Part shown: positions 11,356-22,802 of the stretch, piece by piece
Layout: each line of letters starts with the position of its first letter
Numbering within the stretch: position 1 is the stretch's first letter
Source of the DNA: Deroplatys truncata
Lineage: Eukaryota; Arthropoda; Insecta; Mantodea; Mantidae
Assembly: GCA_030765065.1 (NCBI GenBank)
Contig: CM060978.1
Coordinates: 216,151,498 to 216,215,497 of the forward strand
DNA: 64,000 nt
Reading direction: 5' to 3'
Notes under the pieces: generated by a model
The model's input: only the letters and a program-made list of their open reading frames with translations
Database searches by the model: none
Told to the model about the DNA's origin: nothing
Translations under genes and position numbers: made by a program

Positions 11356-12201
11356 AAAAAATCTGATGTGTTACACTCACATGACTTTCTCTACTCTTGT
11401 ACAAACTTATTTTTACACACGCTTATTCTCCATATGCTTCATGTTAATTGAGATGTTAATCTTATTACTAATTTGCTTGTGGGTGCAAGGGGAATATGGT
11501 AGGCTTTAAGCAATAGTCAAATCTTTTAAGAGCTGGTTGCTATGTGGCGCATTCCATTCTCTTTGCATGTCCAGGACATAAAAAAATGAACAACGAATTC
11601 CTATTTGAGAAAAAGTATTGGAAAATTTAAGGGAATAACAAGCAATATTTCGAAAATGGTTCACTCAACAAAACAAATGTATATAACATAAATTGTGTAT
11701 TTTAACGCGATCTACATTTTTTGTGTAGTAAAATTTTGTCTCTCTCTTATGGTTTACCAGTTATGCAAAAATCGTTCACAATGAAGAATACTTTTGGAGT
11801 CATTCCCAGAAAATTCAAGATATACATTTCATTTGTCATGAAAATATCTTAAACATATGATATTTTAATCAAAATTGTTAGACCCATTTTTAAGAAAATT
11901 AAAATTTTCGAAAAATATTCCAAGGAAAGGGTAATCTGGGGTTGGGGGATTTTCTTGAAAACCTTTGTGTCGCATCTCTGGAAGATATTGAACCTAAATA
12001 TCAAGTTTGGTGTTTATCCGACTGTTCGTTTCTGAGTTATGCTGCACACACACATGCACGCGCGCGGACATGTTTCCAAAAATACTTTTTTTGGATTCAG
12101 GGGCTCTCAAAACATATATTTTCGGTGAAATCTTGGTATCAAATGTTTGGGTGGAATACAATACTTCCCCTACTTACTATACGTAGTAGAGAAAGTAAAA
12201 A
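11356..12201 (-). mobile_element. MITE-like family, copy C
   Basis: A full-length copy in minus orientation. It begins AAAAAATCTGATGTGTTACA, then CATGACTTTCTCTACT, and ends CTTACTATACGTAGTAGAGA then AAGTAAAAA. At 846 bp it is nearly the same length as copy A. The 91-codon frame inside (11942-12217) overlaps its end and is not a gene. Confidence 0.75.
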
Positions 12202-12550
12202 GATTGGTACTTATTAATGGTGGACTTTCAAAATGCCCATTTTTTTGAGGTAGGAAAAAATTGTTTTTAGGAAATGAGTTGTGCTAACATCCCCTTTAAA
12301 ATCTGTAATCATAGTATAAGGGAAGCTAGGTTTTTAGTGTGGGAGAAAATGAAAAGAATTAAAAATAATGTACAATTTCATTTACTATTCTTCTATATCA
12401 ATGTTCAATTTAATATTTCTGCATGATTTATTTTATAGATAAAAGAGGGACCACTCTCAAGACACCAAGAAATAGGACGGCAAATAATATTATATCATAA
12501 TCTATCTCACATTTTACTTTTCTTCATTATTAACCTAATATACATACAGA

Positions 12551-12650
12551 AAGTATTGCATTCATACAAAAATTAGATACCAAGATTTCACTAGAAGTGT
12601 ACATGTTTTGAGGTGTGCTAAATGTAAAGAAAGCATTTTTAGAGGGAGAG
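12551..12650 (+). mobile_element. MITE-like family, fragment E
   Basis: About 100 bp match the left part of copy A: AAGTATTGCAT, GATACCAAGATTTCACTAG, ACATGTTTTGAGGT and AAAGCATTTTTAGA follow in the same order. Confidence 0.6.
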
Positions 12651-12792
12651 TGAGAGTGAGATATTTTAGTTTTTATTTTTTGAAAAATGGCCCTTAACAA
12701 ATTAGATAAATTGAAATATGGTTATTAAAATATTCAATATATCAAGCCCGCCTACTTGGTGTGTGTGTGTGCGTGCGTGCATGCGTGTGTCA

Positions 12793-13239
12793 CCTTAAGC
12801 ACTATGGGACTCAGGCTTGTTTGAATACAATTTCACCTATTTCATTCATCCATCGTCTGATATGACCTACCTGGTTAAAGGGTATGTCAGATAAGGGTCT
12901 GTCCATGAGATTTTCGAAGGTTTTCCCTTATTCTTAAACAAATGAATTTCGAGTAACCTTAAGCACTATGGGACTCAGGCTTGTTTGAATACAATTTCAC
13001 CTATTTCATTCTCCTTCGTCTGATATGACCTACCTGGTTAATGGGTATGTCAGATAAGGGTCTGTCCATGAGATTTTCGAAGGTTTTCCCTTATTCTTAA
13101 AAAAAATGAATTTCAAGTAACCTTAAGCACTATGTGACTCAGGCTTGTTTGAATACAATTTCACCTATTTCATTCATCCATCGTCTGATATGACCTACCT
13201 GGTTAAAGAGCATGTCAGATAAGGGTCTGTCCATGAGAA
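12793..13239. repeat. Tandem repeat, 164-bp unit, about 2.7 copies
   Basis: CCTTAAGCACTATG starts units at 12793, 12957 and 13121, giving a constant 164-bp period. Units differ by a few substitutions and small indels. The third is cut after GTCTGTCCATGAGA. Confidence 0.95.
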
Positions 13240-14019
13240 GAGGTCTACTTTTGTAGAAAAATGAAAGCAATTATATTTTACCAAGTGATACTCCAAATGA
13301 AACTTGAAACATTCAATTTTGGATATATCAGTGTAAGAAACTGTCATTCTAAGCATTAATGTGTGCTTATGAAGTCCAAACTTTCCTTAAAACTGAACAG
13401 CCAAAATTTTAAAATTTAACCACACACTGATTATTAAAAATACTAGCAAGCAATAAAATTGGGTAGAAAGTTTTATGCAATACTTAACCTTTTGTTTCTA
13501 ATTTATTGTTAATGGCTCACAATGAACACAAACACTTTTTTAAATAAAGAAAACTTGTTTAAAGAATATCATGTGTATGCTGTCCTGATAATAACAGAAA
13601 AATTGTTTTATTATACTAACACTAAGGGAATCTGTACAAAACTTCTGGAACTGCTGGTTAATGACTCGCCAACAAATTACACTAGGTTTGTGTCAGAGTT
13701 CGGATTTCTTATATTATTTTTGGAGTTTTGTCCTGATACAACTTTTGGAGTGAAACTTTGGAATGTGCAGCACGAGGGTAATGTTTACTTTATATTAATG
13801 CAATTTCAGTCAGTGAAATTATTGGTAAGTCCCTGATGATAAATTCCATTTTGTTAGGTGCAGAAATTATTTAAATCACTTCTTTTCCTAGAATGTAAAA
13901 ACTAAACAGTATGTTATTATCAGTTATCAAAACAAGGGTAAAAGAATGCAGAAAGGCAGCAATTCTTTGTACAAAAGCATAAACCTGATAAAGAATACAA
14001 GCTTAAGAGAAAGATTATA
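13240..14019. other. Intron 1, unassigned
   Basis: A 104-codon frame at 13522-13836 (+) begins MNTNTFLNKENLFKEYHVYA. It could be a decayed upstream piece of the transposase that follows, but I see no diagnostic motif. Confidence 0.3.
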
Positions 14020-15213
14020 ATGAAGATGTATAGGAATAAGAAAAACTTAAAAGAAAGAGCAGAAGTAATTTTAAGGAAAGTAAAGGAGACAGAAAGGAAG
14101 AGATTAAACTATGTTGCTAAAAAGAGAGCAGATGAAGCTAAATATTATAAAGTTTCTCCATTTGCTGTAGGAAAAGCCTATAAGAAAGAGCAATGTCAAA
14201 AAATCCTCAGGAAAATTGGAAGCTATTAAAATACTTGCAGCAATTTTGGAGTACTCTGAAGATAAGTTCTGTAGAAATATTTAGGAGGAGAAGTGTTGAC
14301 AGTATGCAGCAGGTTATAAAATTTTACAACAATAAATTGTGTTAAGAAATCCAGAAGTCATGCAAGACATCACTTGCTGTTTCTGTAACTGAAGCTTTCA
14401 ATTTATTTAAGGAGAGATATCTAAATGGCAAGCATTGGCTGTAGTAAGTATGCTCACTGACATTCATCACATGTTAGAGCATATTGGACATTCCACCCAA
14501 TGTGTGTGTATGTCACTACCATGAAAATTTTGAAAGTACAAGATCAGCAGTTTCTCAATATTTTTTTAGGTTTTGACACATCAAGTAAGGATTTCGTACA
14601 GTTCACTGTTTGATGAAAATTGTACAAAATGCACTAATTATAATCCAAATTCTCTAATTTGTTTGATATCTGCTTGAATGAAAAAGACCATGGTAATGTG
14701 GTACAGAACCATGAGTAGAAAATAATAGGTAAGTGATTTGAAAGGGTGTTAATGGAAGAAATTGTAAGTGATGCTTTAGATGAATTGCAAACAGCTGCCA
14801 CGATTCCTCATGCATACCTACTCCAGTAATACACAATGGTGTGATAGTTATGCTCTTGTGTCAAATAACATCTTGCTTGACAAATATTGTGCGAATACAC
14901 TTCTTTGTTCCATCCTAGAAGCTGCAAGAGCAAACATCAGGCATTACTACAGTTTCACATATTTCCAGGTGGAGCTACCTCCCAATTCAAACTGAAATAC
15001 AATTTTGTGAATATTACATTTTTAAGATCGAAGTACAAGCCTTGAGAGCTTAAAATGGACAGTTTTTGCCTATCTCATGGCAAGAATGCCATAGATGGGA
15101 TTGGTGCTGTAGTGAAATGACATGTTTGGAACATGGTGCGTTCAGAAAAGAAAATAGCACATAATGCTGAAATGTTTTCACACACATGTCAAAATCTTAA
15201 AACCAGCCATATA

Positions 15214-16455
15214 CACTAAGTGATCAAAAGTATCCAGACACCTGGTTGAAAATGACGTACAAGTTTGTGGTGCCCTCCATTGGTAATGCTGGAAGTCAAT
15301 ATGGTGTTGGCCCACCCATAGCCTTGATGACAGCATTCACTCTCGCAGGCATACTTTCAATCAGGTGCTGGAAGGTTTCTTGGGGAATGGCAGCCCATTC
15401 TTCATGGAGTGCGGAACTGAGGAGAGGTATCGCTGTAGGTCGGTGAGGCCTGGCACGAAGTCGGCATTCCAAAACATCCCAAAAGGGATTCAAGTCAGGA
15501 CTCTATGCAGGTCCGTCCATCACAGGGATGTTATTGTCGTGTAACCACTCTGTCACAGCCCGTGCAGTATGAACAGGCGTTTGATCGTGTTGAAAGATGC
15601 AATCGCCATCCCCGAATTGCTCTTCAACAGTGGGAAGCAAGAAGGTGCTTAAAATATCAATGTAGGTCTGCACTGTGATTGTGCCACGCAAAACAACAAG
15701 GGGTGCAAGCCCCTTCCAGGAAAAACACGACCACACCATAACAACACCACCACCTCCAAATTTCACTGTTGGCACTACAAATGCTGGCAGATGGCGTTCA
15801 CTGGGCATTCGCCATACCCCACACCCTGCCATCGGATTGCCACATTGTGTACCTTGATGCATCACTCCACACAACGTTTTGCCACTGTTCAATCGTGTAA
15901 TGTTGACGCGCCTTATACCAAGTGAGGCGTTGTTTGGTATTTTCCTGCGTGATGTGTGGCTTATGAGCAGCTGCTCGACCATGGAATCCAAGGTTTCTCA
16001 CCTCACGCCTAACTGTCATAGTACTTGGAGTGGATCCTGATGCAGTTTGGAATTCCTGTGTGATGGTCTGGATAGATGTCTGTGTGTTACTCTTTACGAC
16101 CCTCTTCAAATGTTGGCGGTCTCTGTTAGTCAACAGACGAGGTCGGCCTGTACGCTTTTGTGCTGTACATGTCTCTTGACGTTTCCACTTCACTATCACA
16201 TCAGAAACAGTGGAGCTAGGGATGTTTAGGAGTGTGGAAATCTCGCGTACAGACTTCTGACACAAGTGACACCCAATCACCTGACCACGTTCGAAGTCCG
16301 TGAGTTCTACGGAGTGTGCCATTCTGCTGTTTCACCGTGTCTAATGACTATTGAGGTCGCGGATAATGAGTACCAGGCAGTAGTGGCAGCACAATGCACC
16401 TAAGATGAAAAACGTATGTTTGTGGGGGTGTCCAGATACTTTTGATCACATAGTG
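15214..16455 (-). mobile_element. Tc1-like transposon, copy 1
   Basis: Terminal inverted repeats are CACTAAGTGATCAAAAG (left) and CTTTTGATCACATAGTG (right), flanked on both sides by TA (15212-15213 and 16456-16457), the standard Tc1/mariner target. Length is 1242 bp. It disrupts an older transposase remnant. A close relative lies at 45649-46872 in the opposite orientation. Confidence 0.95.
15296..16322 (-). pseudogene. Tc1-type DD34E transposase, inactive
   Basis: The reading starts at MAHSVELTDFERGQVIG (16322). It has two HTH parts (VREISTLLNIPSSTVSDVI; about residues 25-43), a GRPR hook (about residues 58-61), and catalytic blocks WSDAS and IFQHDQTPVHTARAV. There is a frameshift near 15800-15990 and a stop near 15503. 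The third catalytic block reads DLNPFWDVLE, whereas the sister copy has DLNPIEHLWDVLE. A 9-bp in-frame deletion therefore removed the catalytic Glu. The first block has WSDAS where the sister has WSDES. Confidence 0.92.
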
Positions 16456-16915
16456 TATATGCCTTTGTCAATCATAGAACATTCAAAACTAGAATATAAT
16501 AGACAATAGGATAATATTAACAAATTGAAGGGCACACACAAAATGCATCAAATTAAAGCCATTTTGCCATAATGCATCACTAAATGAAGAAGACTAGACT
16601 ACAGTCAATATGAGAACTTCAGCATTGAATTACCATGATGTTCAAGCCACCAAAGTGACTTGTATGTCAGTGTGGACTGGAGAATATAAAGAAAGAAAAG
16701 CAACCATCATTAGGGGAATGGGTAGCTTTCATCTATGATGATCAGTGGTTGCCAGGGACAGTTGAAGAAATTAAAAATGACACAACTGTTTTTAAGTTAA
16801 TGAGCTGTGTAGAACAGAATCGTTTTGTGTGGTCATAAAAAGAAGACTATGATAGTCTATTTTATAAAGCTATTCTTACTACCATAGAAGAAGTTCCTGA
16901 CTTAATTTCGTACTG

Positions 16916-17468
16916 AAAACATTCCATATATTCCTTTCCTGAAAAAGAAAATCATTTGTATCCATATACTCATCAACATAATAATTTATTGACTTCTAAT
17001 TAACACCACGAATTAATATTATGCGCTGTACAGCACATCAGTTTACAAGTGATATGGAATTGCAAGTACATCAAGAGCATCTTTTAATAGTGTATGTTTT
17101 AATTAGGTTAAAGAAATCATGAAATCCCAGTTTTAGGAGTAATTTTAGACCGATTCATCCTGTCTACTTTAACCTCATTTTCCTTTTCTGGATACTAACA
17201 AAACAAAGGTGACCAATGGATACTATATCCTTGACATATTTTTCTGCTAACTTGTTGGAAACAGGAAGTGTATACAGTGTTTGGGATATCCATAGCAAAA
17301 CTGTTTTCTTTTACTAAAATACTACTTTGTAATATAGATAATAATAGAATTTCAAATTGAATGAAAGTGTCTTGATGCTAACAATGGACAGAACCATAAC
17401 CTTTTTGCTGCATTATTCATTTCCAAAGTATTTGTTATTTCACTTGTAAGTTTCCACATCCTGATGCC
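16916..17468. other. Intron 1, unassigned
   Basis: No element recognised. Confidence 0.4.
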
Positions 17469-17739
17469 TGTCGACCTCTGCGGTATATGGGGTACCATGC
17501 TAGCCTCTAGTTCTTGAATGGGTTCAAACCTGATGGAGGGCGATGGATTTTTTCGGGCGTAAAAATCCTTAACGTGGCTTTCTTTGGAAGGGAAGTACAA
17601 CTGGTGGTCCCGTGTTGTAGATTTATGGCACGTAAAAGAACCTCAAGCCTGATAAAGAAGCCTTTGAGCAAAATTTCTCATCTTTAACACCCAATATAGA
17701 ATGGAACCATAGTAGTTAAAGGTGTCCATAAATAAAAAT
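17469..17739 (+). mobile_element. tRNA-derived SINE (family 1), copy 1
   Basis: It matches the full-length copy at 55927-56216. A degenerate tRNA head (GTACCATGCTAGCCTCTAGT, then GGGTTCAAACC) is followed by GAGGGCGATGGATTTTTTCG, the GCACGTAAAAGAACCTCAAG core and TCCATAAATAAAAA at the tail. Confidence 0.85.
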
Positions 17740-18507
17740 CAATGTAATTAATTTTTTAATTAGCCTAATGCCCATATTAATGCCCATCTATGAACATTTG
17801 AAACTAAGTGATCCTCTTTTGTTTTTCTGCCCTTACCTGTGCTCATGAGTCATAACAGACTAAACCAACTTGTTATATAAACATCCGTTATTTTCACATC
17901 TTGCGTGTAAGAATAGAGGGATAAAAGTAATAATTAATGCTGCATTGTTTAATATGAATTTGTAATAGAGAAAATTGTATGAGTATTGTTACATCAGATT
18001 TTTATTTCTGTCATGTTGCCTGTATAATGTAAATTTACTAAGAAATTATTCTATTACAACAACTTAATGTTTTTTGTGGCTTGTTTTGATTTGCATTAAA
18101 ACAGCCTGAATCGCTGTCTTTTAGTATTGAGTAATACATTGTTTAAAAGAAATCAAGAACTATTAAAAATCTATTTACAAGTGGTTACTCTGAACAAGGA
18201 TATAACCAGTAAAAACATAGTTTTTTGCTGGACTGTGAAAGAAGCTTAGTTGCTGTGAAATGTTCAAAGGCTAGTGTTTAAAAACCAATGTTGGAGTGCA
18301 AAAGAATCATGTTTAACCATTTCATATTTCTCACAAGTTATGTGCTTACATAAATGAAATAAGTGAGTATGTTAATATTCTTTTGAGCTATAAATAACCA
18401 AGAAAATTGGTTTTTGTAACCTTGGTATTCAAACATTATTAAAAAAAAGATACATAATATACTGTGAAGTTCTAAATTTATTTGACAAAATTTAAACATT
18501 TATATGT
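17740..18507. other. Intron 1, unassigned
   Basis: AT-rich, no element recognised. Confidence 0.4.
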
Positions 18508-18665
18508 AGAGACTGCCTTTGTGGTCTGGTGGTTAGCATGTAGCTTCAAAATTCAGAGGTGTTGGGTGGGAATGGGAATGGGAATTTTTCTTTAGCCAGG
18601 ATTATTCCCTTTCCTTCTGGAGTCTGGAAGTACAAGTGAGATTGTGACTGTGTGTGTGTGTGGAT
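18508..18665 (+). mobile_element. tRNA-derived SINE-like sequence (family 2)
   Basis: GTGGTCTGGTGGTTAGCATG resembles a tRNA A-box region. It is followed by GAGGTGTTGGGTGGGAATGG, where a B box would lie but is decayed, then a CCTTCTGGAGTCTGGAAG body and a TG tract. Only one copy is seen in the window. Confidence 0.4.
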
Positions 18666-19707
18666 TTCAAATTTAAAAAGAAAACCCAACATAAAACAAA
18701 CGTAAAAGATGATCAGAACGGTAAACAAGTGAATATCATTGCTGATGAGCAATTGTTCCAAAGGCCAAGCTGCCAATATATACAAATTTAAAAAAAAAAA
18801 TCAAGCAAAAACATACATTCAAAAAAGGAGTAACTAAACACAGTGAAGCTTTTTAGCATTAATTTTGTTGAGATGACTTTTTACACTCTTCTCTTGTCTG
18901 CCCAGTGTAGACTAAGAAGTATAACTACATACCCCCTTAAAAAGAGAAGACGATCTTAAAAAAGCATTTACTTACCACCTTTAGGACAATAAATGAGTTT
19001 TAGAAAATCTTTTAATATTATATTATTTCCTTGGTGCCATAGGACAGATACAGCATAAAAATTTCATTTATCTCAATAAAATAGATAATGTCCATCCTGA
19101 AAAAAGATTGGGCATATACAGGTTTAATTGCTTGGATTGCAGCAAATAATACATTGAGAAATCTTGAAACCCACCTTATAGAACATTTCTGTCATATTTT
19201 AAATAAGTAAACAGAAAGGATTGTAGTATCAGTGCAGTTCTGGGAGAGAAACCATGAGATTAGTGGAGAAATTTAAGAGTTTTAATTCATCAATAGAGCC
19301 ATTGGTTTCTCTTAGCACATTGGAGAAGAGTTATATAAAGAAATTCAAGAACAACGTATTCAATTTTGATATCCCAGAAGACAATGAAATCTAAAGTTAT
19401 GTCAAACCTCCACCAGCAGCACATCTGGGTTCCCACACTGATGATTTACCTGTGGCTGCCAGCTGACAAGTAGCTGATGATGCAGACATTGGTCTATCAA
19501 ATATGTCCTCACAATTGTGGCTTAGAGAAACAGGAAGAGTGTGTAAAGTTATCTTACCAAAAGTAATAATGCACAATTCTATCATACACAAATGAAAATA
19601 AATTGAACTTGCCATTACTGCAATATGGCTCGAGTGCAAATGTGCCTCTAGTGAGTCTGAACTTGTTTTTTTCTGGTTGAAACACTATTTTTACATAAAA
19701 CTAGCTT
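18666..19707. other. Intron 1, unassigned
   Basis: No gene or element recognised. The 80-codon minus frame at 19397-19639 lacks motifs. Confidence 0.4.
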
Positions 19708-20371
19708 TCTATCTAACAAGGGAGCATTAGTAAATGTTACGAAAGCTTGAAACCGATTTATACACCATTCGGAAGGGCACACTGAAATATGTAAAACCCT
19801 CGAATATTACATCCTGTCATATATAACAGGATGATAAAGATGTGCGGGTGGGGGTTGCCAGTGTCAGTCGGAGTGAAGTTCTCTTGAACTGATGGCAAAG
19901 TTTTGAGAAGTGTGTGAGAGTGCACACTGACTGAGTGTAGTGAACCTTGTAAGCATTGTACGCCTGTTAAACTACGTATTACTTTCTTTTTAATCATCAT
20001 GCAGTGATCAAAACACTTCTAATTGATACTGTTTTAAAGACACAATTAAGTAGTAACCTACGGTTGTATTCGGAAGGGCACACTGAAATATGTAAAACCC
20101 TCGAATATTACATCCTGTCATATATAACAGGATGATAAAGATGTGCGGGTGGGGGTTGCCAGTGTCAGTCGGAGTGAAGTTCTCTTGAACTGATGGCAAA
20201 GTTTTGAGAAGTGTGTGAGAGTGCACACTGACTGAGTGTAGTGAACCTTGTAAGCATTGTACGCCTGTTAAACTACGTATTACTTTCTTTTTAATCATCA
20301 TGCAGTGATCAAAACACTTCTAATTGATACTGTTTTAAAGACACAATTAAGTAGTAACCTACGGTTGTATT
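19708..20371 (+). repeat. Dispersed repeat with a perfect 301-bp tandem duplication
   Basis: From ATTCGGAAGGGCACAC at 19767 the sequence repeats at 20068, and the two 301-bp units appear identical base for base. The left flank (ACAAGGGAGCATTA at 19719) and the unit also match, in inverted form, a diverged copy at 24295-24600. That copy shows this is a dispersed repeat whose resident copy was duplicated. Minus-strand frames of 80 and 97 codons within it are duplicates of each other and not evidence of a gene. Confidence 0.9.
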
Positions 20372-20939
20372 ATAAACGTGTGGAGGATAAAAACATTCAA
20401 GCTGAAAATTTAAGCACTATATGCATGAGTATGTACTGATTAATCAATTACGTAATTACAATAATGTGGCAGAGCTGTTTAATCCCCTTCGACATATTAA
20501 CTCTCCTGTAAATGATAATGGAAATTAAGAAAAAAATGTTTGAAACACAAAAGCTTCTTGCACCAGCTACATTTAGTAAAGAAAGCTGATCACAATTATT
20601 GTCCTGATAAGGAATTCACAAGTACCATTCCATTCCTAATACAATAGTTCTCCACTGTTTTCAAAAGTTTCATTCCTGCTAATTTCCTCCCGTGTCTATG
20701 TGACAAGTGAAAGTGCGGTAAACATTCTTAATTGTAGATCAACAGCATGCGTTTGAGAATACTGTTAAACTGATGCAAGCTAACATCAATATTATTTAAT
20801 ACAGTGAAATCACATATGCAGGACCATTGTTTTGAACATTTAGAAAAAAAGCTATATGGTTGTAATTCAGAAGTTGTTTTTGCTGGAATGATTTGCACTT
20901 TTAAGTTTTCAAGTTTATAGCTATTTATACATATTAACT
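20372..20939. other. Intron 1, unassigned
   Basis: No element recognised. Confidence 0.4.
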
Positions 20940-21542
20940 GCACCTACTGCTCTATAAGCAACATTGTCTCTTCTCTCCAGGAATGCAGTATGTTGTTAGT
21001 AGTTTCATCTTCTTATTTTCTTATGACAAACTGCATAATTTTTGGTAATCCTGTGTGAAAATGTTTGAAATTCTACTCCCGTGTTGACAAAAGTAAATCT
21101 AGTGATTTGGCTTCTTCACAGGCCCATTTTTGTAAGTTCATATCGTGCACTATCAAGTGGTTTGTGTGAGTTTCCATAAATTTCGTAAACACCAACTTGC
21201 ACAACTGCTTATATTTATCTGCGACTCTTGCCAGTAAAGTCCGCGTTTGCAATATCTTCCTTAAAGTCGTATAACTGTGTCTTGTGCTGCAGTCGAGGTT
21301 ATCTTTTTTTCATACAGTTTTATGATAAGTGAAGAAATGTTTGCTTTGCTTTCAACTCTTTTGCACTTAAACATTTGTTTATAACCTTTCTTTTTTCTTC
21401 CAATGACCATTCTACTCTTATGTTTTTCTGGACTCTGTGGACACCTTTTGATGTTGATTCCTGTTTTGATAACGAAGTATTCATTTAATGGAAATTTGTA
21501 TTCATTGGACACTAACACTGTTTCAAATACTGGTGTTTGCAT
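20940..21542 (-). pseudogene. Decayed DNA-binding region of a pogo/Tc5-type transposase (tentative)
   Basis: A 93-codon frame starts at 21542 and is rich in Lys. Downstream, in a shifted frame near 21130-21220, ADKYKQLCKLVFTKF and VHDMNLQKWACEEAKSLDL are visible. The pattern of an FxxxR-like helix then L.KWA...AKSL resembles the CENP-B/Tc5 HTH seen in pogo-group transposases. No catalytic region was found. The assignment is weak. Confidence 0.35.
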
Positions 21543-21776
21543 TCATTAATATCTGAAGCCTGTGTATATTTCTGTATCAGACTCTAATATGAGGGGCTGT
21601 CAAAAAATAACCAGAATTAATTTTTTGCATTGTAAGGCACCTGAGCTGGAGTTTGGTGTTGGCAGCACTGGAAAGGTCTCACCTTGAGTGACGAAATGCC
21701 ATATGTGTCATTTGCCTGGCTGTCCTCAGTTGGAGGGAAGCAGGTGAAGTAGAAGAGCGTGTTAATTGTATTTAAC

Positions 21777-22776
21777 ATGGATCTTAAGTTGCAGCAGTGT
21801 TATCAATTAGATTTTGCATTCTTTTTGATAAAACTACATCTTACCCACTGGAAATGTTGTAGCAAGCCATGGGAAAAATGATTTTGGGAGGGTAAAAGTG
21901 ACCTTGAGGATGCTCCAAGTCCTGGAAGATCCTCAACATTGAAGACTGACATCCATGTCAATACAACTGAGTCATGTTGCAGGAAGATCGTCATTTGTCA
22001 TTACCAAAGGTTGCATAGATTATGAATATATCTTATGGATCAGCTGAAGGCATTGTAGAAATGTTCTAGGCTATAGGAAAATTGCAGCAAAGTGGATGCC
22101 TCATGTGATCAATGATGAACAGAAGACTCACCACGTGATGGCATGTCAACAATGGAAGGGAAGGCTATCTGGATATTTTGGACAGAGTTATTACATGTGT
22201 TGAAGCCTGGTGTCATCATTATGATCCAGAGTCAAAACAGGAAAGTGCTGAATGGAAACATCCTTCTAGTCCAAGACCCAAAAAGGGCCAAAGTTCAACC
22301 AAGTGCATGAAAACTCGTGCACCTTGTCTTTTTCAATAAGCAAGGCATTGTATACAATCGCATTGGATAAACAACATACTCTTCTGCTGATTGCTTTGGG
22401 AAGTATTGATGGGACCATTAAGGAGGAAAATTGCCAAGAAAAGACCAAATCTGTTCAGATGGGATGGATCCTTCATCAGGATAATGCACCCACTCATCAA
22501 GCCATGAAGACTCAAACAATCATGGAATTAGGTATTGAGGTAATGCCACATCCACCTTATTCACTGGACCTAACACTTTGTGACTTTCACCTATTTCCTA
22601 CAGTGAAAAAAGAACCTCCAAGTTGTCATTTTCATAGTGATCGTGAGTTCAACCTTACAATTTTGGGTATACTCAACAGACTATCCCAAAGGGGCTTTAG
22701 GGAATGTTTTGAACAGTGGACAGAATACTGGAACCATTGTATTGTGTCCAAGGGAGAATACTTTGAAGGTTTGTAA
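21777..22776 (+). pseudogene. Mariner transposase of the outer element, decayed
   Basis: The frame begins MDLKLQQCYQ near 21777 but is broken by many stops. The C-terminal part (22303-22776) is recognisable: GWILHQDNAPTHQAM carries the second catalytic Asp and PPYSLDLTLCDFHLFP corresponds to the YSPDLAPCD.FLFP block with the third. It ends NHCIVSKGEYFEGL, a typical mariner C-terminus. Both late acidic residues are present, but the N-terminal two-thirds is not readable. Confidence 0.85.
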
Positions 22777-22802
22777 AAGAATTTGAATAAAGATGAGCAA
22801 TA

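Larger units (their letters stand above)
14020..16915 (+). pseudogene. Transposase-like remnant (ATSHGKG/DGIGG family) split by a Tc1 element
   Basis: Three separated blocks match one protein family I know from arthropod repeats. First is a basic N-terminal region (14020-14229, 69 codons, Lys/Arg-rich). Second, near 14970-15140, come GGATSQFKLKYNFVNITFLR and LSHGKNAIDGIGAVVK, corresponding to SDGASSQFK and ATSHGKG.VDGIGG. Third, near 16715-16915, is GEWVAFIYDDQWLPGTVEEI, the usual C-terminal segment. Stops and frameshifts interrupt every block. The Tc1 at 15214-16455 lies between the second and third blocks. I cannot name the superfamily. Confidence 0.6.
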
